A stretch of DNA of 5,306 nucleotides, taken from Thioalkalivibrio sp. GTDB taxonomy: Bacteria > Pseudomonadota > Gammaproteobacteria > Ectothiorhodospirales > Ectothiorhodospiraceae. Of the stretch, positions 1-5,306 are shown piece by piece (within the stretch, counting starts at the first letter, position 1; each line of letters begins with the position of its first letter). The translations under genes and the position numbers were made by a program. Below the pieces are notes generated by a model, which saw nothing but the letters and a program-made list of their open reading frames with translations, was not told the origin of the DNA and did not search any database. Location of the stretch: NCBI GenBank assembly GCA_003553165.1, contig PUOZ01000208.1:1-5306 (forward strand), written 5' to 3'.

Positions 1-20
1 ACATCCGGGCCATCCTCGCG

Positions 21-44
21 CAAAAGGGAAGCGGAACGTCCGCT
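21..44 (-). terminator. Candidate intrinsic terminator of the operon
   Basis: On the minus-strand transcript AGCGGA (44-39) pairs with TCCGCT (35-30) across a three-base CGT loop. It is followed by TCCCTTTTG (29-21). The stem is short (6 bp) and the U-tract is interrupted by CCC, so efficiency may be modest. It is the only stem plus T-run seen downstream of the methyltransferase gene, about 180 bp after its stop. Confidence 0.4.
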
Positions 45-119
45 ACTCTAACCCACCCGAAGCCCAGCAAGAACCCTGCCCGGTGTCCTGCCGTTCGTCG
101 GACGGGTATGCCCTGTAAG

Positions 120-141
120 GCTGGGGCAGGCCTGCACCAGC
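120..141. repeat. 22-bp near-perfect palindrome
   Basis: The sequence is a dyad centred between 130 and 131, with core GCAGGCCTGC and arms GCTGG/CCAGC. Ten of eleven base pairs match; the only mismatch is 125/136. With no spacer at the centre it looks more like a symmetrical protein-binding site than a transcript hairpin, though it could fold as a tight stem. There is no T-run on either side. No known operator was recognised. Confidence 0.45.
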
Positions 142-224
142 GCGGAGCCGGGCCGTGCCCCGCCCCCCGGAGACGCACGGAAACGGTGCAGCCGATGGCA
201 CGGGGGCGAGGCCCGCTGTAACCC

Positions 225-845
225 TCAGGCGGGCTTGGTGAACTGGATCTGCTTCCAGTACCCGAACAGGCTGGCGGGTTCGATGGCCACCGGCTGCTGA
301 CCGGCCACCGCGACGAAATCGGACAGTTCCATGTCCGGGCGGAAACCGACTGCACGGGACAGCGGCCGCAGGCTGCGCTCGAAGCTGCGCAGGATCCACT
401 GCCGCGATGCGAAATGATTCACCACGAGGATCTGCCCACCGGGCCGGCAGACACGCCACATTTCGGCGAACAGGCGATCCGGGGTCGGCACCACCGAGGC
501 CACGTACATCGCCACCACCGCGTCGAAGCTGTCATCGGCAAAAGCCAGGTGTTCTGCATTCATCTCGGCCAAGCCGGTCACTGCAGGACACATGCCATCC
601 ACGACGCGCTGGCGCGCGATTTCCAGCATCTCCCGGCTGACGTCGATTCCGACCACCTCCGCATCCGGGCAATAGAACGGCAGCGAAATACCGGTACCGA
701 CCCCGACCTCGAGCACACGCTTGCCCGAGACCGGCGCCAGTGTCCTCAGGGCAAGGCGACGCCCCTGGGCAAAGACGCGCCCGAAGATGACATCGTAGTG
801 CCTCGCGTAGCGACGATAGCTCTTGCGTATGCTGACCAGATCCAC
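225..845 (-). CDS. pmtA: Class I SAM-dependent methyltransferase, probable phosphatidylethanolamine N-methyltransferase
   Basis: The 206-residue protein is a Rossmann-fold methyltransferase. The SAM-binding motif I is VLEVGVGTGISLPFY (44-58). The acidic ribose-binding residue is D68 in VVGIDVSREML. A DDSFDAVV strand (104-111) and a CRPGGQILVVNHF segment (133-145) follow. VLEVGVGTG with SLP, and VNHF after the RPGG turn, are what I associate with Rhodobacter-type PmtA, which methylates phosphatidylethanolamine stepwise towards phosphatidylcholine at the inner membrane face. Size (about 200 residues), absence of membrane segments and a basic, amphipathic-looking N-terminus (RKSYRRYARHYD) agree. 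A UbiE/menaquinone-like or unspecific methyltransferase remains possible. The start is GTG at 845, with AAGGGG 8 nt upstream and an in-frame TAA at 860-858 that excludes extension. It follows pnp by 74 bp and is probably cotranscribed with it. Methyltransferase is certain; PmtA is a reasonable guess. Confidence 0.65.
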   Translation of the reverse strand: MDLVSIRKSYRRYARHYDVIFGRVFAQGRRLALRTLAPVSGKRVLEVGVGTGISLPFYCPDAEVVGIDVSREMLEIARQRVVDGMCPAVTGLAEMNAEHLAFADDSFDAVVAMYVASVVPTPDRLFAEMWRVCRPGGQILVVNHFASRQWILRSFERSLRPLSRAVGFRPDMELSDFVAVAGQQPVAIEPASLFGYWKQIQFTKPA

Positions 846-857
846 GGCCGGTGCCCC

Positions 858-920
858 TTAGCGAAGTGTCGTCACGTCCGAACGCGGGCCGCCCCGCGCA
901 GACAGCCCAACCGGACGCAT
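858..920 (-). CDS. Possible 20-codon mini-cistron bridging pnp and the methyltransferase gene
   Basis: The pnp stop reads TGATG, giving an ATG at 920-918 that shares the A of the stop. From it a short frame runs 20 codons ([20 protein letters not shown]) to TAA at 860-858. That TAA overlaps the Shine-Dalgarno AAGGGG (859-854) of the next gene and lies 12 nt before its GTG. The frame is the same as the downstream gene's, so it also marks the in-frame stop that limits that gene's start. The peptide is arginine-rich and matches nothing I know. The geometry suits translational relay from pnp to pmtA, but a frame this short can arise by chance. Confidence 0.3.
   Translation of the reverse strand: MRPVGLSARGGPRSDVTTLR
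875..917 (-). promoter_or_regulatory. Nested GC-rich stem-loop in the pnp-pmtA gap
   Basis: CGCGGG (898-893) pairs with CCCGCG (888-883) across a GCGG tetraloop. A flanking pair, CGTCCG (917-912) with CGGACG (880-875), can close an outer stem around it. No U-run follows, so an intrinsic terminator is unlikely. Possible roles are a 3' stabiliser for the pnp message, an RNase III or RNase E processing zone, or a structure opened by ribosomes on the mini-cistron. The pairing is visible. The role is not known. Confidence 0.45.
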
Positions 921-3004
921 CAGGCCGCTTCGATGGCCTTCATGCTGAGCCGGATGCGCCCCTGCTTGTCGACCTCCAGCACCTTGACCGTCACGGTATC
1001 GCCTTCGGTCAGGAAATCGCTCACGTTCTCGACGCGGTCGTTCGAGATCTGGGAGATGTGCACGAGGCCGTCCCGCCCGGGAAGAATCGCAACGAAGGCG
1101 CCGAAGTCCATGATTTTCACCACGCGGCCGCTGTAGACCCGGCCCACCTCGACGTCGGCGGTAAGTTCTTCGATCCGACGCTTGGCTTCTTCTCCCGCGG
1201 CCTGGTCGGTCGAGGCGATCTTCACGCTGCCGTCATCGGAGATGTCGATCGACGCCCCGGTCTCCTCGGTCAGCGCGCGGATGGTCGCCCCACCCTTGCC
1301 GATCACGTCCCGGATCTTTTCCGGGTTGATGCGCATGGTGATGAAGCGCGGGGCATAGCTGGACATCTCGGTACGGTGCGAACTGATTTCTTCACCCATC
1401 CTTTCCAGGATGTGCAGTCGCCCTGCGCGCGCCTGTTCCAGCGCACGTTCCATGATCTCGCGGGTGATGCCCTGGATTTTGATGTCCATCTGCAGCGCGG
1501 TGACGCCGCCGGTGGTGCCGGCCACCTTGAAATCCATGTCGCCGAGGTGATCCTCGTCGCCCAGAATGTCGGAAAGCACGGCGAAGCGGTCGCCCTCCTT
1601 GATCAGGCCCATCGCTATTCCCGCCACGGGGGCCTTCAGCGGAACCCCGGCATCCATCAGCGCCAGACTGGTGCCACACACGGAAGCCATGGAACTGGAG
1701 CCATTCGATTCGGTGATCTCGGACACCACCCGGACGACGTAGGGGAAACCGTCTGCCTTGGGCATCACCGCCTGCACGCCGCGCTTGGCCAGCCGGCCAT
1801 GACCGATCTCCCGGCGCTTGGGCGAACCCACCATGCCGGTCTCGCCGGTGCAGTAAGGCGGAAAATTGTAGTGCAGCATGAAACGCTCGCGGCGCTCGCC
1901 CTCGATCGCGTCGATGACCTGGGCATCGCGATCGGTGCCCAGTGTCGCCACGACCAGTGCCTGGGTCTCGCCCCGGGTGAACAGGGCCGACCCGTGGGCG
2001 CGCGGCAGAACGCCGGTACGCACGCTGATCGGACGTACCGTGCGGTTGTCGCGGCCGTCGATGCGCGGATTCCCATCCAGGATGCGGTCGCGGACGATGC
2101 GGTATTCGAGGTCGTGGAACGCGGTCTTCACCGCATCGGCCGAGGGCGCGCCTTCGGCGCCGGTGGCCAGCTGCTCGACGACGCTGCTGCGCAGGCTGTT
2201 CAGGCGGTCGGTACGCGCCTGCTTCTCGGGAATCTGGTAGGCGTCGATCAGGAGATCGCGGGAGATACCGGCAACCCGGTCCTCGAGATGACTGTCGTCG
2301 GCCGGCGGGGTCCAGTCCCAGGCGGGCTTGCCGACGTCGGCGGCAAGTTCCCTGATGGCCTGGATGGCGGCCTGCATCTGCTCGTGCCCGAACATGACCG
2401 CACCCAGCATCACTTCTTCCGAGAGCTCGCTGGCCTCGGATTCGACCATGATCACCGCACTCTCGGTACCGGCGACCACCAGGTCGAGGTCGGATTCCGC
2501 CAGTTCGCTCGCGGTCGGGTTCAACAGGTATTCACCGTCCCGGTAACCAACGCGGGCGGCGCCGATGGGGCCGGCGAAGGGAACCCCGGAAACCGCCACT
2601 GCAGCCGATGCTCCGATCAGGGCAGGAATGTCCGGATCCACCTCGGGATTGATCGACATGACCGTGGCAACGATCTGGGTCTCGTGCTTGAAGCCCTCGG
2701 GAAACAACGGGCGCAGCGGCCGGTCGATCAGGCGGCTGGTCAGGGTCTCCTTTTCGTTGGGGCGCCCCTCACGCTTGAAGAAGCCACCGGGAATCTTGCC
2801 CGCAGCGTAGGTCCGTTCCTGATAATTCACCGTCATCGGGAAGAAGTCGCGGCCAGGATCGGCGTCCCTGCGTGCCACCATGGTGACCAGCACCACAGTA
2901 TCCGCCACGTTGACCAGGACGGCTCCGCTCGCCTGGCGGGCGATGCCGCCGGTCTCGAGGATGACCGTGTGATTTCCGTACTGAAACGTCTTCTTGTATG
3001 ACAC
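920..3004 (-). CDS. pnp: Polyribonucleotide nucleotidyltransferase (PNPase)
   Basis: PNPase is a trimeric, phosphate-dependent 3'-5' exoribonuclease that releases nucleoside diphosphates. It can also run in reverse to add 3' tails, and in gammaproteobacteria it joins the RNase E degradosome. The 694-residue product has the full domain order. RNase PH-like domain 1 (about 10-145) carries [12 protein letters not shown]. An alpha-helical linker follows (about 150-310). RNase PH-like domain 2 (about 320-545) carries [13 protein letters not shown], the phosphate-binding region [12 protein letters not shown] (433-444) and the metal-site block [12 protein letters not shown] (482-493). The KH domain (about 552-612) has the GKGG loop at 569-572, and the S1 domain spans about 618-690. 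It is some 17 residues shorter than E. coli PNPase, missing only the tail after S1. The start is GTG at 3004 with a weak GGGAAG 7 nt upstream. This puts [13 protein letters not shown] at the usual N-terminal position, and E. coli pnp also uses a non-ATG start. The TGA stop overlaps an ATG (TGATG). Confidence 0.97.
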   Translation of the reverse strand: MSYKKTFQYGNHTVILETGGIARQASGAVLVNVADTVVLVTMVARRDADPGRDFFPMTVNYQERTYAAGKIPGGFFKREGRPNEKETLTSRLIDRPLRPLFPEGFKHETQIVATVMSINPEVDPDIPALIGASAAVAVSGVPFAGPIGAARVGYRDGEYLLNPTASELAESDLDLVVAGTESAVIMVESEASELSEEVMLGAVMFGHEQMQAAIQAIRELAADVGKPAWDWTPPADDSHLEDRVAGISRDLLIDAYQIPEKQARTDRLNSLRSSVVEQLATGAEGAPSADAVKTAFHDLEYRIVRDRILDGNPRIDGRDNRTVRPISVRTGVLPRAHGSALFTRGETQALVVATLGTDRDAQVIDAIEGERRERFMLHYNFPPYCTGETGMVGSPKRREIGHGRLAKRGVQAVMPKADGFPYVVRVVSEITESNGSSSMASVCGTSLALMDAGVPLKAPVAGIAMGLIKEGDRFAVLSDILGDEDHLGDMDFKVAGTTGGVTALQMDIKIQGITREIMERALEQARAGRLHILERMGEEISSHRTEMSSYAPRFITMRINPEKIRDVIGKGGATIRALTEETGASIDISDDGSVKIASTDQAAGEEAKRRIEELTADVEVGRVYSGRVVKIMDFGAFVAILPGRDGLVHISQISNDRVENVSDFLTEGDTVTVKVLEVDKQGRIRLSMKAIEAA

Positions 3005-3031
3005 GCTTTGGCTTCCCGCTTCTTGGTGAAC

Positions 3032-3301
3032 TTAACGGCGCAGACCGAGGCTCTGCACGAGCGCCTGGTAACGCTCCTGGTCTCTGCCCTTCAGATAGGC
3101 CAGCAGTTTGCGCCGCTGGTTGACCATCTTGAGGAGACCGCGACGTGAGTGGTGGTCCTTCTTGTGGGTCTCGAAGTGCCCCATCAGGTGCTTGATGCGC
3201 GCGGTCAGCAGGGCAACCTGGACCTCCGGAGAGCCGGTATCCGTTGGATCGCGGCGATATTCCTCGACGATGGTCGTCTTGGTTTGGGTATCGAATGACA
3301 T
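3032..3301 (-). CDS. rpsO: 30S ribosomal protein S15
   Basis: S15 is a primary binder of the 16S rRNA central domain (three-way junction of helices 20-22). It orders the platform for S6/S18 and contributes to an intersubunit bridge. The 89-residue length equals that of E. coli S15. The sequence shows [16 protein letters not shown] (21-36), the rRNA-contact block [13 protein letters not shown] (45-57, with H42, D49 and S52 at the known RNA-binding positions), the basic [12 protein letters not shown] helix, and the LGLRR C-terminus. The ATG at 3301 has a good AGGAG 11 nt upstream, and the N-terminus MSFDTQTK aligns with the family without extension. It ends in TAA only 27 bp before the pnp GTG, with no terminator between, so the two are almost certainly cotranscribed. 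Confidence 0.98.
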   Translation of the reverse strand: MSFDTQTKTTIVEEYRRDPTDTGSPEVQVALLTARIKHLMGHFETHKKDHHSRRGLLKMVNQRRKLLAYLKGRDQERYQALVQSLGLRR

Positions 3302-3445
3302 GTCGTGCTTGACTCCTGAGACGTAAACCTTGGTTGTATGGCCCTGCGGGCGTGGCCCTCGCTCCCTCTCCCACCGCCACCTCGTCCGCAGCCCGAATCA
3401 CGCCTTATTCCGGGTGGGACGCACGGCCGCGCGGCACGAACGCAA
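3302..3445 (-). promoter_or_regulatory. Structured rpsO 5' leader (possible S15 autoregulatory region)
   Basis: This part of the truB-rpsO spacer has no supported gene. On the transcript it shows a 7-bp stem with one bulged G (CCCG and AAT at 3414-3411/3409-3407 pairing with ATT and CGGG at 3398-3392; loop AAGGCGTG). A competing outer pairing joins UCCCACC (3419-3413) to GGUGGGA (3375-3369). A purine-rich run of repeated GG/GGG tracts spans 3381-3356. A small AACC-AA-GGTT hairpin lies at 3335-3326, just before the Shine-Dalgarno AGGAG (3317-3313), which is 11 nt from the rpsO ATG. S15 is known to repress its own mRNA in several bacteria through differing leader structures. Whether this leader does so is inference from position and foldability. 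Confidence 0.35.
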
Positions 3446-3474
3446 GCCTTCGCAGCATGGGCGTTGGCGAAGGC
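3446..3474 (-). promoter_or_regulatory. Perfect 8-bp hairpin near the expected rpsO transcript start
   Basis: GCCTTCGC (3474-3467) and GCGAAGGC (3453-3446) form a perfect 8-bp stem with a 13-base loop. There is no good U-run on either strand, so it is a poor intrinsic terminator. It lies about 6 bp past the candidate -10 box. If that promoter is real, the stem would form at or near the 5' end of the rpsO mRNA, where it could protect against 5'-end-dependent decay. If transcription comes through from truB, it would instead be an intercistronic stem. Confidence 0.4.
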
Positions 3475-3479
3475 GCGAA

Positions 3480-3507
3480 ATAGTAGCACGCAAAGACCAT
3501 GAATTAA
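3480..3507 (-). promoter_or_regulatory. Candidate rpsO promoter overlapping the truB stop
   Basis: An AT-rich island in otherwise GC-rich DNA overlaps the end of truB. It holds TACTAT (3485-3480, 4 of 6 matches to the sigma-70 -10 box), preceded by TGC to give an extended -10. A weak TTAATT (3507-3502) lies 16 bp upstream. In E. coli rpsO has its own promoter in the truB-rpsO spacer, so the position is as expected. The -35 match is poor, and the call rests mainly on location and the extended -10. Confidence 0.35.
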
Positions 3508-4424
3508 CAGGAATGGGCCGACACGAACAGACGTCGCGGCGCCACGCGGCCGTCATCCAGCAGCTCGCCGATCCCCAGGAACTCGCCAGCGGCACCGTAG
3601 AGCCGCAATGGCCCCGTCTCCCTGACCCCCGGAACGAACACCGGCTGCCCCTGCCGCAGGAACCGGCTGCAGGCCGGGTCCAGCCGGACCTCCGGGCGGT
3701 CGGCCAAGGCGCGGTCGGCGGGCAGTAGCCAGCGCTCAACGGCCTCGGGGCCGCCCTCGGCGGCAGCCGCCTCCAGCGTCGCCATACTGACCATCTCGGC
3801 CGCGTCGAAGGCGCCGTGACCGGTTCGTCGCAATTCCGCCACCGTCGCTCCGCAACCCAGCGCGCGGCCGAGGTCCTGCACCAGGGTCCGGATGTAGGTG
3901 CCCTTGCTGCAATGCACCTTCAGGCGCAGAAGGTCCGGAGCCACCTGCTCGGCCAACAGGGAATGAATCATCACCGCGCGCGCGGGCCGCTCGACCTCGA
4001 TTCCCCTGCGCGCCAGGTCGTAGAGGCGCTGGCCTTCGTGCTTCAGCGCCGAGTACATCGGCGGAACCTGCTGAATCGGGCCCCGCAGCCCCGCGCAGGC
4101 CGCCTCGATGTCCGCGTCCGAAAGTGCGGGCACCGGCATTTCCCGGAGGACCTCGCCCTCCAGGTCACCGGTCGCGGTTTCCACCCCGAGCCGCGCAACG
4201 GCCATGTAACGCTTGTCCGCGTCGAGCAGCCAGCCGGAGACCTTCGTGGCCTGCCCAAAACACAGCGGGAGGAGCCCCGTGGCCAGTGGGTCGAGGCTCC
4301 CGGTATGCCCCGCCTTCCGAGCCGCAAGCAGATACTTGACCCGCCCCAGGGCCTGATTCGAGCTCAGTCCCAGCGGCTTGTCGAGGAGGATGATACCGTC
4401 GACGTCGCGGCGTTTTATCGGCAT
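3504..4424 (-). CDS. truB: tRNA pseudouridine(55) synthase
   Basis: TruB isomerises uridine 55 in the T-loop of nearly all tRNAs to pseudouridine and also acts as a tRNA chaperone. The 306-residue product is close to the E. coli length (314). The N-terminal catalytic domain opens with DGIILLDKPLGLSSN (9-23). The catalytic aspartate D45 lies in GHTGSLDPLATGLLP (39-53), and the active-site tyrosine Y73 follows in DKRYMAV. Further family motifs are PPMYSALK (121-128) and CSKGTYIRTLVQDLG (172-186), with the conserved Y177 and R179. The C-terminal part, from about 240 to 306, fits the PUA-like RNA-binding domain (LRLYGAAGEFLGIGEL). The ATG at 4424 is the only reasonable start: no ATG, GTG or TTG occurs in frame through the gap, and it begins just before the conserved block. 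Translation initiation looks unusual because of the upstream hairpin. It ends in TAA, 202 bp before rpsO. Confidence 0.97.
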   Translation of the reverse strand: MPIKRRDVDGIILLDKPLGLSSNQALGRVKYLLAARKAGHTGSLDPLATGLLPLCFGQATKVSGWLLDADKRYMAVARLGVETATGDLEGEVLREMPVPALSDADIEAACAGLRGPIQQVPPMYSALKHEGQRLYDLARRGIEVERPARAVMIHSLLAEQVAPDLLRLKVHCSKGTYIRTLVQDLGRALGCGATVAELRRTGHGAFDAAEMVSMATLEAAAAEGGPEAVERWLLPADRALADRPEVRLDPACSRFLRQGQPVFVPGVRETGPLRLYGAAGEFLGIGELLDDGRVAPRRLFVSAHSC

Positions 4425-4433
4425 GGCGGTGGA

Positions 4434-4458
4434 CCGCGGTCGCTTCTCCGGACCGCGG
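4434..4458 (-). promoter_or_regulatory. Intercistronic hairpin before truB with GGAG in its loop
   Basis: In the rbfA-truB gap the transcript reads CCGCGGUC (4458-4451), a nine-base loop CGGAGAAGC (4450-4442), then GACCGCGG (4441-4434). This is a perfect 8-bp GC-rich stem. The loop holds GGAG, the only recognisable Shine-Dalgarno-like sequence before truB. It lies about 21 nt from the AUG in linear distance, which is too far for normal spacing, while the stem foot is only 9 nt from the AUG. No U-run follows, so it is not an intrinsic terminator. The pairing is seen directly. A role in truB translation is inferred. Confidence 0.5.
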
Positions 4459-4471
4459 GGCGCTGAGGGCG

Positions 4472-4900
4472 TCAGTTCCGGGGCTCGGCGCCGGTTTCGT
4501 CGCCGGGGCCCTCCGGAACGTCGCCGTCGGGGTGCCGGGCCTCGTCCTCGGCGATTGCGGAGTCGATCAGGGCCGAGATCCGTGCCCCCCGCTCAGGGGT
4601 ATCGTCATAGATGAAACGCAGGGTCGGCACGCTGCGCAGACGCAGCCGCGTACCCAGGACCCGGCGCAGGTAGCCCGCCGCATGGTTCAGACCCTGCTCC
4701 GCCTCCATCCCCTTTTCCTCCCCGCCCAACTGGGTAAAGAAGACCTTGGCATGGGCGAGATCGCGGGACACCTCGACGCCGGACAGGGTTACCATCCCGA
4801 CGCGCGGATCCTTGACCTCGAGCCGGATCAACTCGGCCAGTTCCCGCTGCATCTGGTCGCCGACCCGGTCGCTGCGCTGGTAATCCCTTCTCGCGGTCAT
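4472..4900 (-). CDS. rbfA: 30S ribosome-binding factor A
   Basis: RbfA is a small KH-fold protein that binds the immature 30S subunit near helices 1 and 44/45 of 16S rRNA. It is needed for late maturation of the 5' end and for cold adaptation. The 142-residue product starts [17 protein letters not shown] and contains family hallmarks: RELAELIRLEVKDPRVGMVT (about residues 19-38), the VSRDLAHAKVFFT strand (about 43-55), and a late VPTLRFIYDD strand followed by the RGARISALID helix. Upstream in-frame codons run back through the infB coding region in another frame. I chose the ATG at 4900 because it makes the TGATG junction with infB and puts the protein at normal family length (E. coli about 133 residues). 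No strong Shine-Dalgarno sequence is seen, which fits coupling to infB. The last 25 or so residues form an acidic, proline/glycine-rich and probably disordered tail (EDEARHPDGDVPEGPGDETG). Confidence 0.96.
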   Translation of the reverse strand: MTARRDYQRSDRVGDQMQRELAELIRLEVKDPRVGMVTLSGVEVSRDLAHAKVFFTQLGGEEKGMEAEQGLNHAAGYLRRVLGTRLRLRSVPTLRFIYDDTPERGARISALIDSAIAEDEARHPDGDVPEGPGDETGAEPRN

Positions 4901-5306
4901 CAGAGCGTCCGGGCCACTTCGACCCGCTGGTAGACCTCGATCTGGTCGCCGGGACGCACGTCGTTGTAATTCTTGACCGCGATGCCGCACTCGGTACCGG
5001 TCTTGACCTCGCTGACGTCGTCCTTGAAGCGCCGCAGGCTCTCCAGTTCGCCCTCGTAAATGACCACGTTGTCACGCAGGACGCGGATCGGATTCCCGCG
5101 CTTGACGGTGCCCTCGATCACCAGGCAGCCCGCAACGGCGCCAAAGCCCGAGGCCTTGAAGACATCGCGCACCTGGGCAAGACCGACGATCTCCTCGCGC
5201 ATCTCCGGGGACAGCAGGCCGGTGAGCGCCTGCTTCACGTCCTCGATCGCCTCGTAGATGACCGAGTAATAGCGCAGGTCGATTTCATTATCGGCAGCGA
5301 GTCGCC
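4900..5306 (-). CDS. infB: Translation initiation factor IF-2, C-terminal part (5' end outside window)
   Basis: IF2 is the GTPase that brings fMet-tRNA to the 30S P site and promotes 50S joining in the cytoplasm. Only the last 134 codons are here, reading in from the window edge without a start. They cover the end of domain C1 and the whole beta-barrel C2 domain, which binds the formylmethionyl-tRNA acceptor end. Near-invariant blocks visible are [46 protein letters not shown] and [15 protein letters not shown], which follow the E. coli IF2 C-terminus as I remember it. The G domain lies outside the window. An internal GTG at 5238 is not the start, because the frame and the homology continue upstream. 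The TGA stop at 4902-4900 shares its A with the rbfA ATG (TGATG), so the two genes are probably translationally coupled. Identification is very secure. Confidence 0.97.
   Translation of the reverse strand, partial: RLAADNEIDLRYYSVIYEAIEDVKQALTGLLSPEMREEIVGLAQVRDVFKASGFGAVAGCLVIEGTVKRGNPIRVLRDNVVIYEGELESLRRFKDDVSEVKTGTECGIAVKNYNDVRPGDQIEVYQRVEVARTL

Larger units (their letters stand above)
1..224. other. Non-coding region downstream of the methyltransferase gene
   Basis: No convincing reading frame occupies this stretch. It holds the 22-bp near-palindrome (120-141), the terminator candidate (21-44), and a C-rich run on the plus strand (155-168) that reads as G6-C-G4 on the minus strand. Minus-strand ATGs at 13 and 4, the latter with GAGG 9 nt upstream, could start another gene beyond the window, but too little is visible to call one. 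Confidence 0.5.

Noticed and set aside
4..73. Weak promoter-like TTCTTG (73-68) and TAGAGT (50-45) with 17-bp spacing, leading to a minus-strand ATG at 4 with GAGG upstream
   Set aside because: The hexamers match poorly, the putative transcript start would fall inside the terminator candidate, and only one codon of any gene would be visible.
43..459. A 138-codon minus-strand frame spanning the end of the methyltransferase gene and the non-coding region
   Set aside because: Much of it is an alternative frame of the real gene. The composition is arginine/alanine/proline-rich, there is no plausible ribosome-binding site, and no motif is seen.
851..3001. A 716-codon open frame on the plus strand, antisense to pnp
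   Set aside because: It lies in exact codon register opposite pnp, so it stays open simply because pnp avoids TTA, CTA and TCA codons in this GC-rich genome. It ends opposite the TCA second codon of pnp. Its translation is histidine/aspartate/glycine-rich and shows no recognisable domain, while pnp is unmistakable.
3037..3065. Stem formed by the last codons of rpsO (GCAGA/TCTGC with outer GGC/GCC), considered as a terminator or processing site
   Set aside because: The stem is short with a large bulge, and the bases are constrained by the conserved S15 C-terminus. No U-run follows.
3405..3500. A 31-codon minus-strand frame starting 3 nt after the truB stop
   Set aside because: There is no Shine-Dalgarno sequence, no stop/start overlap with truB, and it runs through the candidate promoter and hairpin. 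It is most likely chance.
4472..4990. An upstream-extended rbfA start at 4990
   Set aside because: The extra 30 residues come from out-of-frame infB coding sequence and do not resemble RbfA. The ATG at 4900 overlapping the infB stop gives the proper family N-terminus.

Overview
The window is a 5.3-kb piece of chromosome read entirely on the minus strand. It carries the distal half of the classic nusA-infB translation/RNA-metabolism operon. The order infB-rbfA-truB-rpsO-pnp, the high G+C content and the close match of IF2, S15 and PNPase to remembered Escherichia coli sequences point to a GC-rich gammaproteobacterium. A purple-sulfur or Ectothiorhodospira-type lineage is possible, but genus cannot be set from this piece. 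No mobile element, CRISPR array, rRNA or tRNA is visible.

Layout in transcription order (high to low coordinates): the C-terminal 134 codons of infB (IF2, cut by the window edge at 5306); rbfA, whose ATG overlaps the infB stop as TGATG; a 47-bp gap with a strong hairpin; truB; a 202-bp spacer that probably holds an rpsO promoter and a structured leader; rpsO; only 27 bp; pnp with a GTG start; a 74-bp gap holding a hairpin and a possible 20-codon mini-cistron; then a SAM-dependent methyltransferase resembling Rhodobacter-type phosphatidylethanolamine N-methyltransferase (PmtA). The last 224 bp have no convincing gene. They contain a 22-bp near-palindrome and a modest intrinsic-terminator candidate.

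The first five genes work together. IF2 positions initiator tRNA on the 30S subunit, RbfA matures the 30S subunit, TruB makes pseudouridine 55 in tRNA, S15 is a primary 16S rRNA binder, and PNPase degrades RNA 3' to 5'. The lipid methyltransferase at the end is functionally unrelated and is the main departure from the textbook arrangement.

I see no sign of a wholly new system. The items worth a second look are regulatory: a bridging mini-ORF between pnp and pmtA, a Shine-Dalgarno sequence in a hairpin loop before truB, a G-rich and structured rpsO leader, and an rpsO-pnp junction too short for the RNase III-processed pnp leader known from E. coli.
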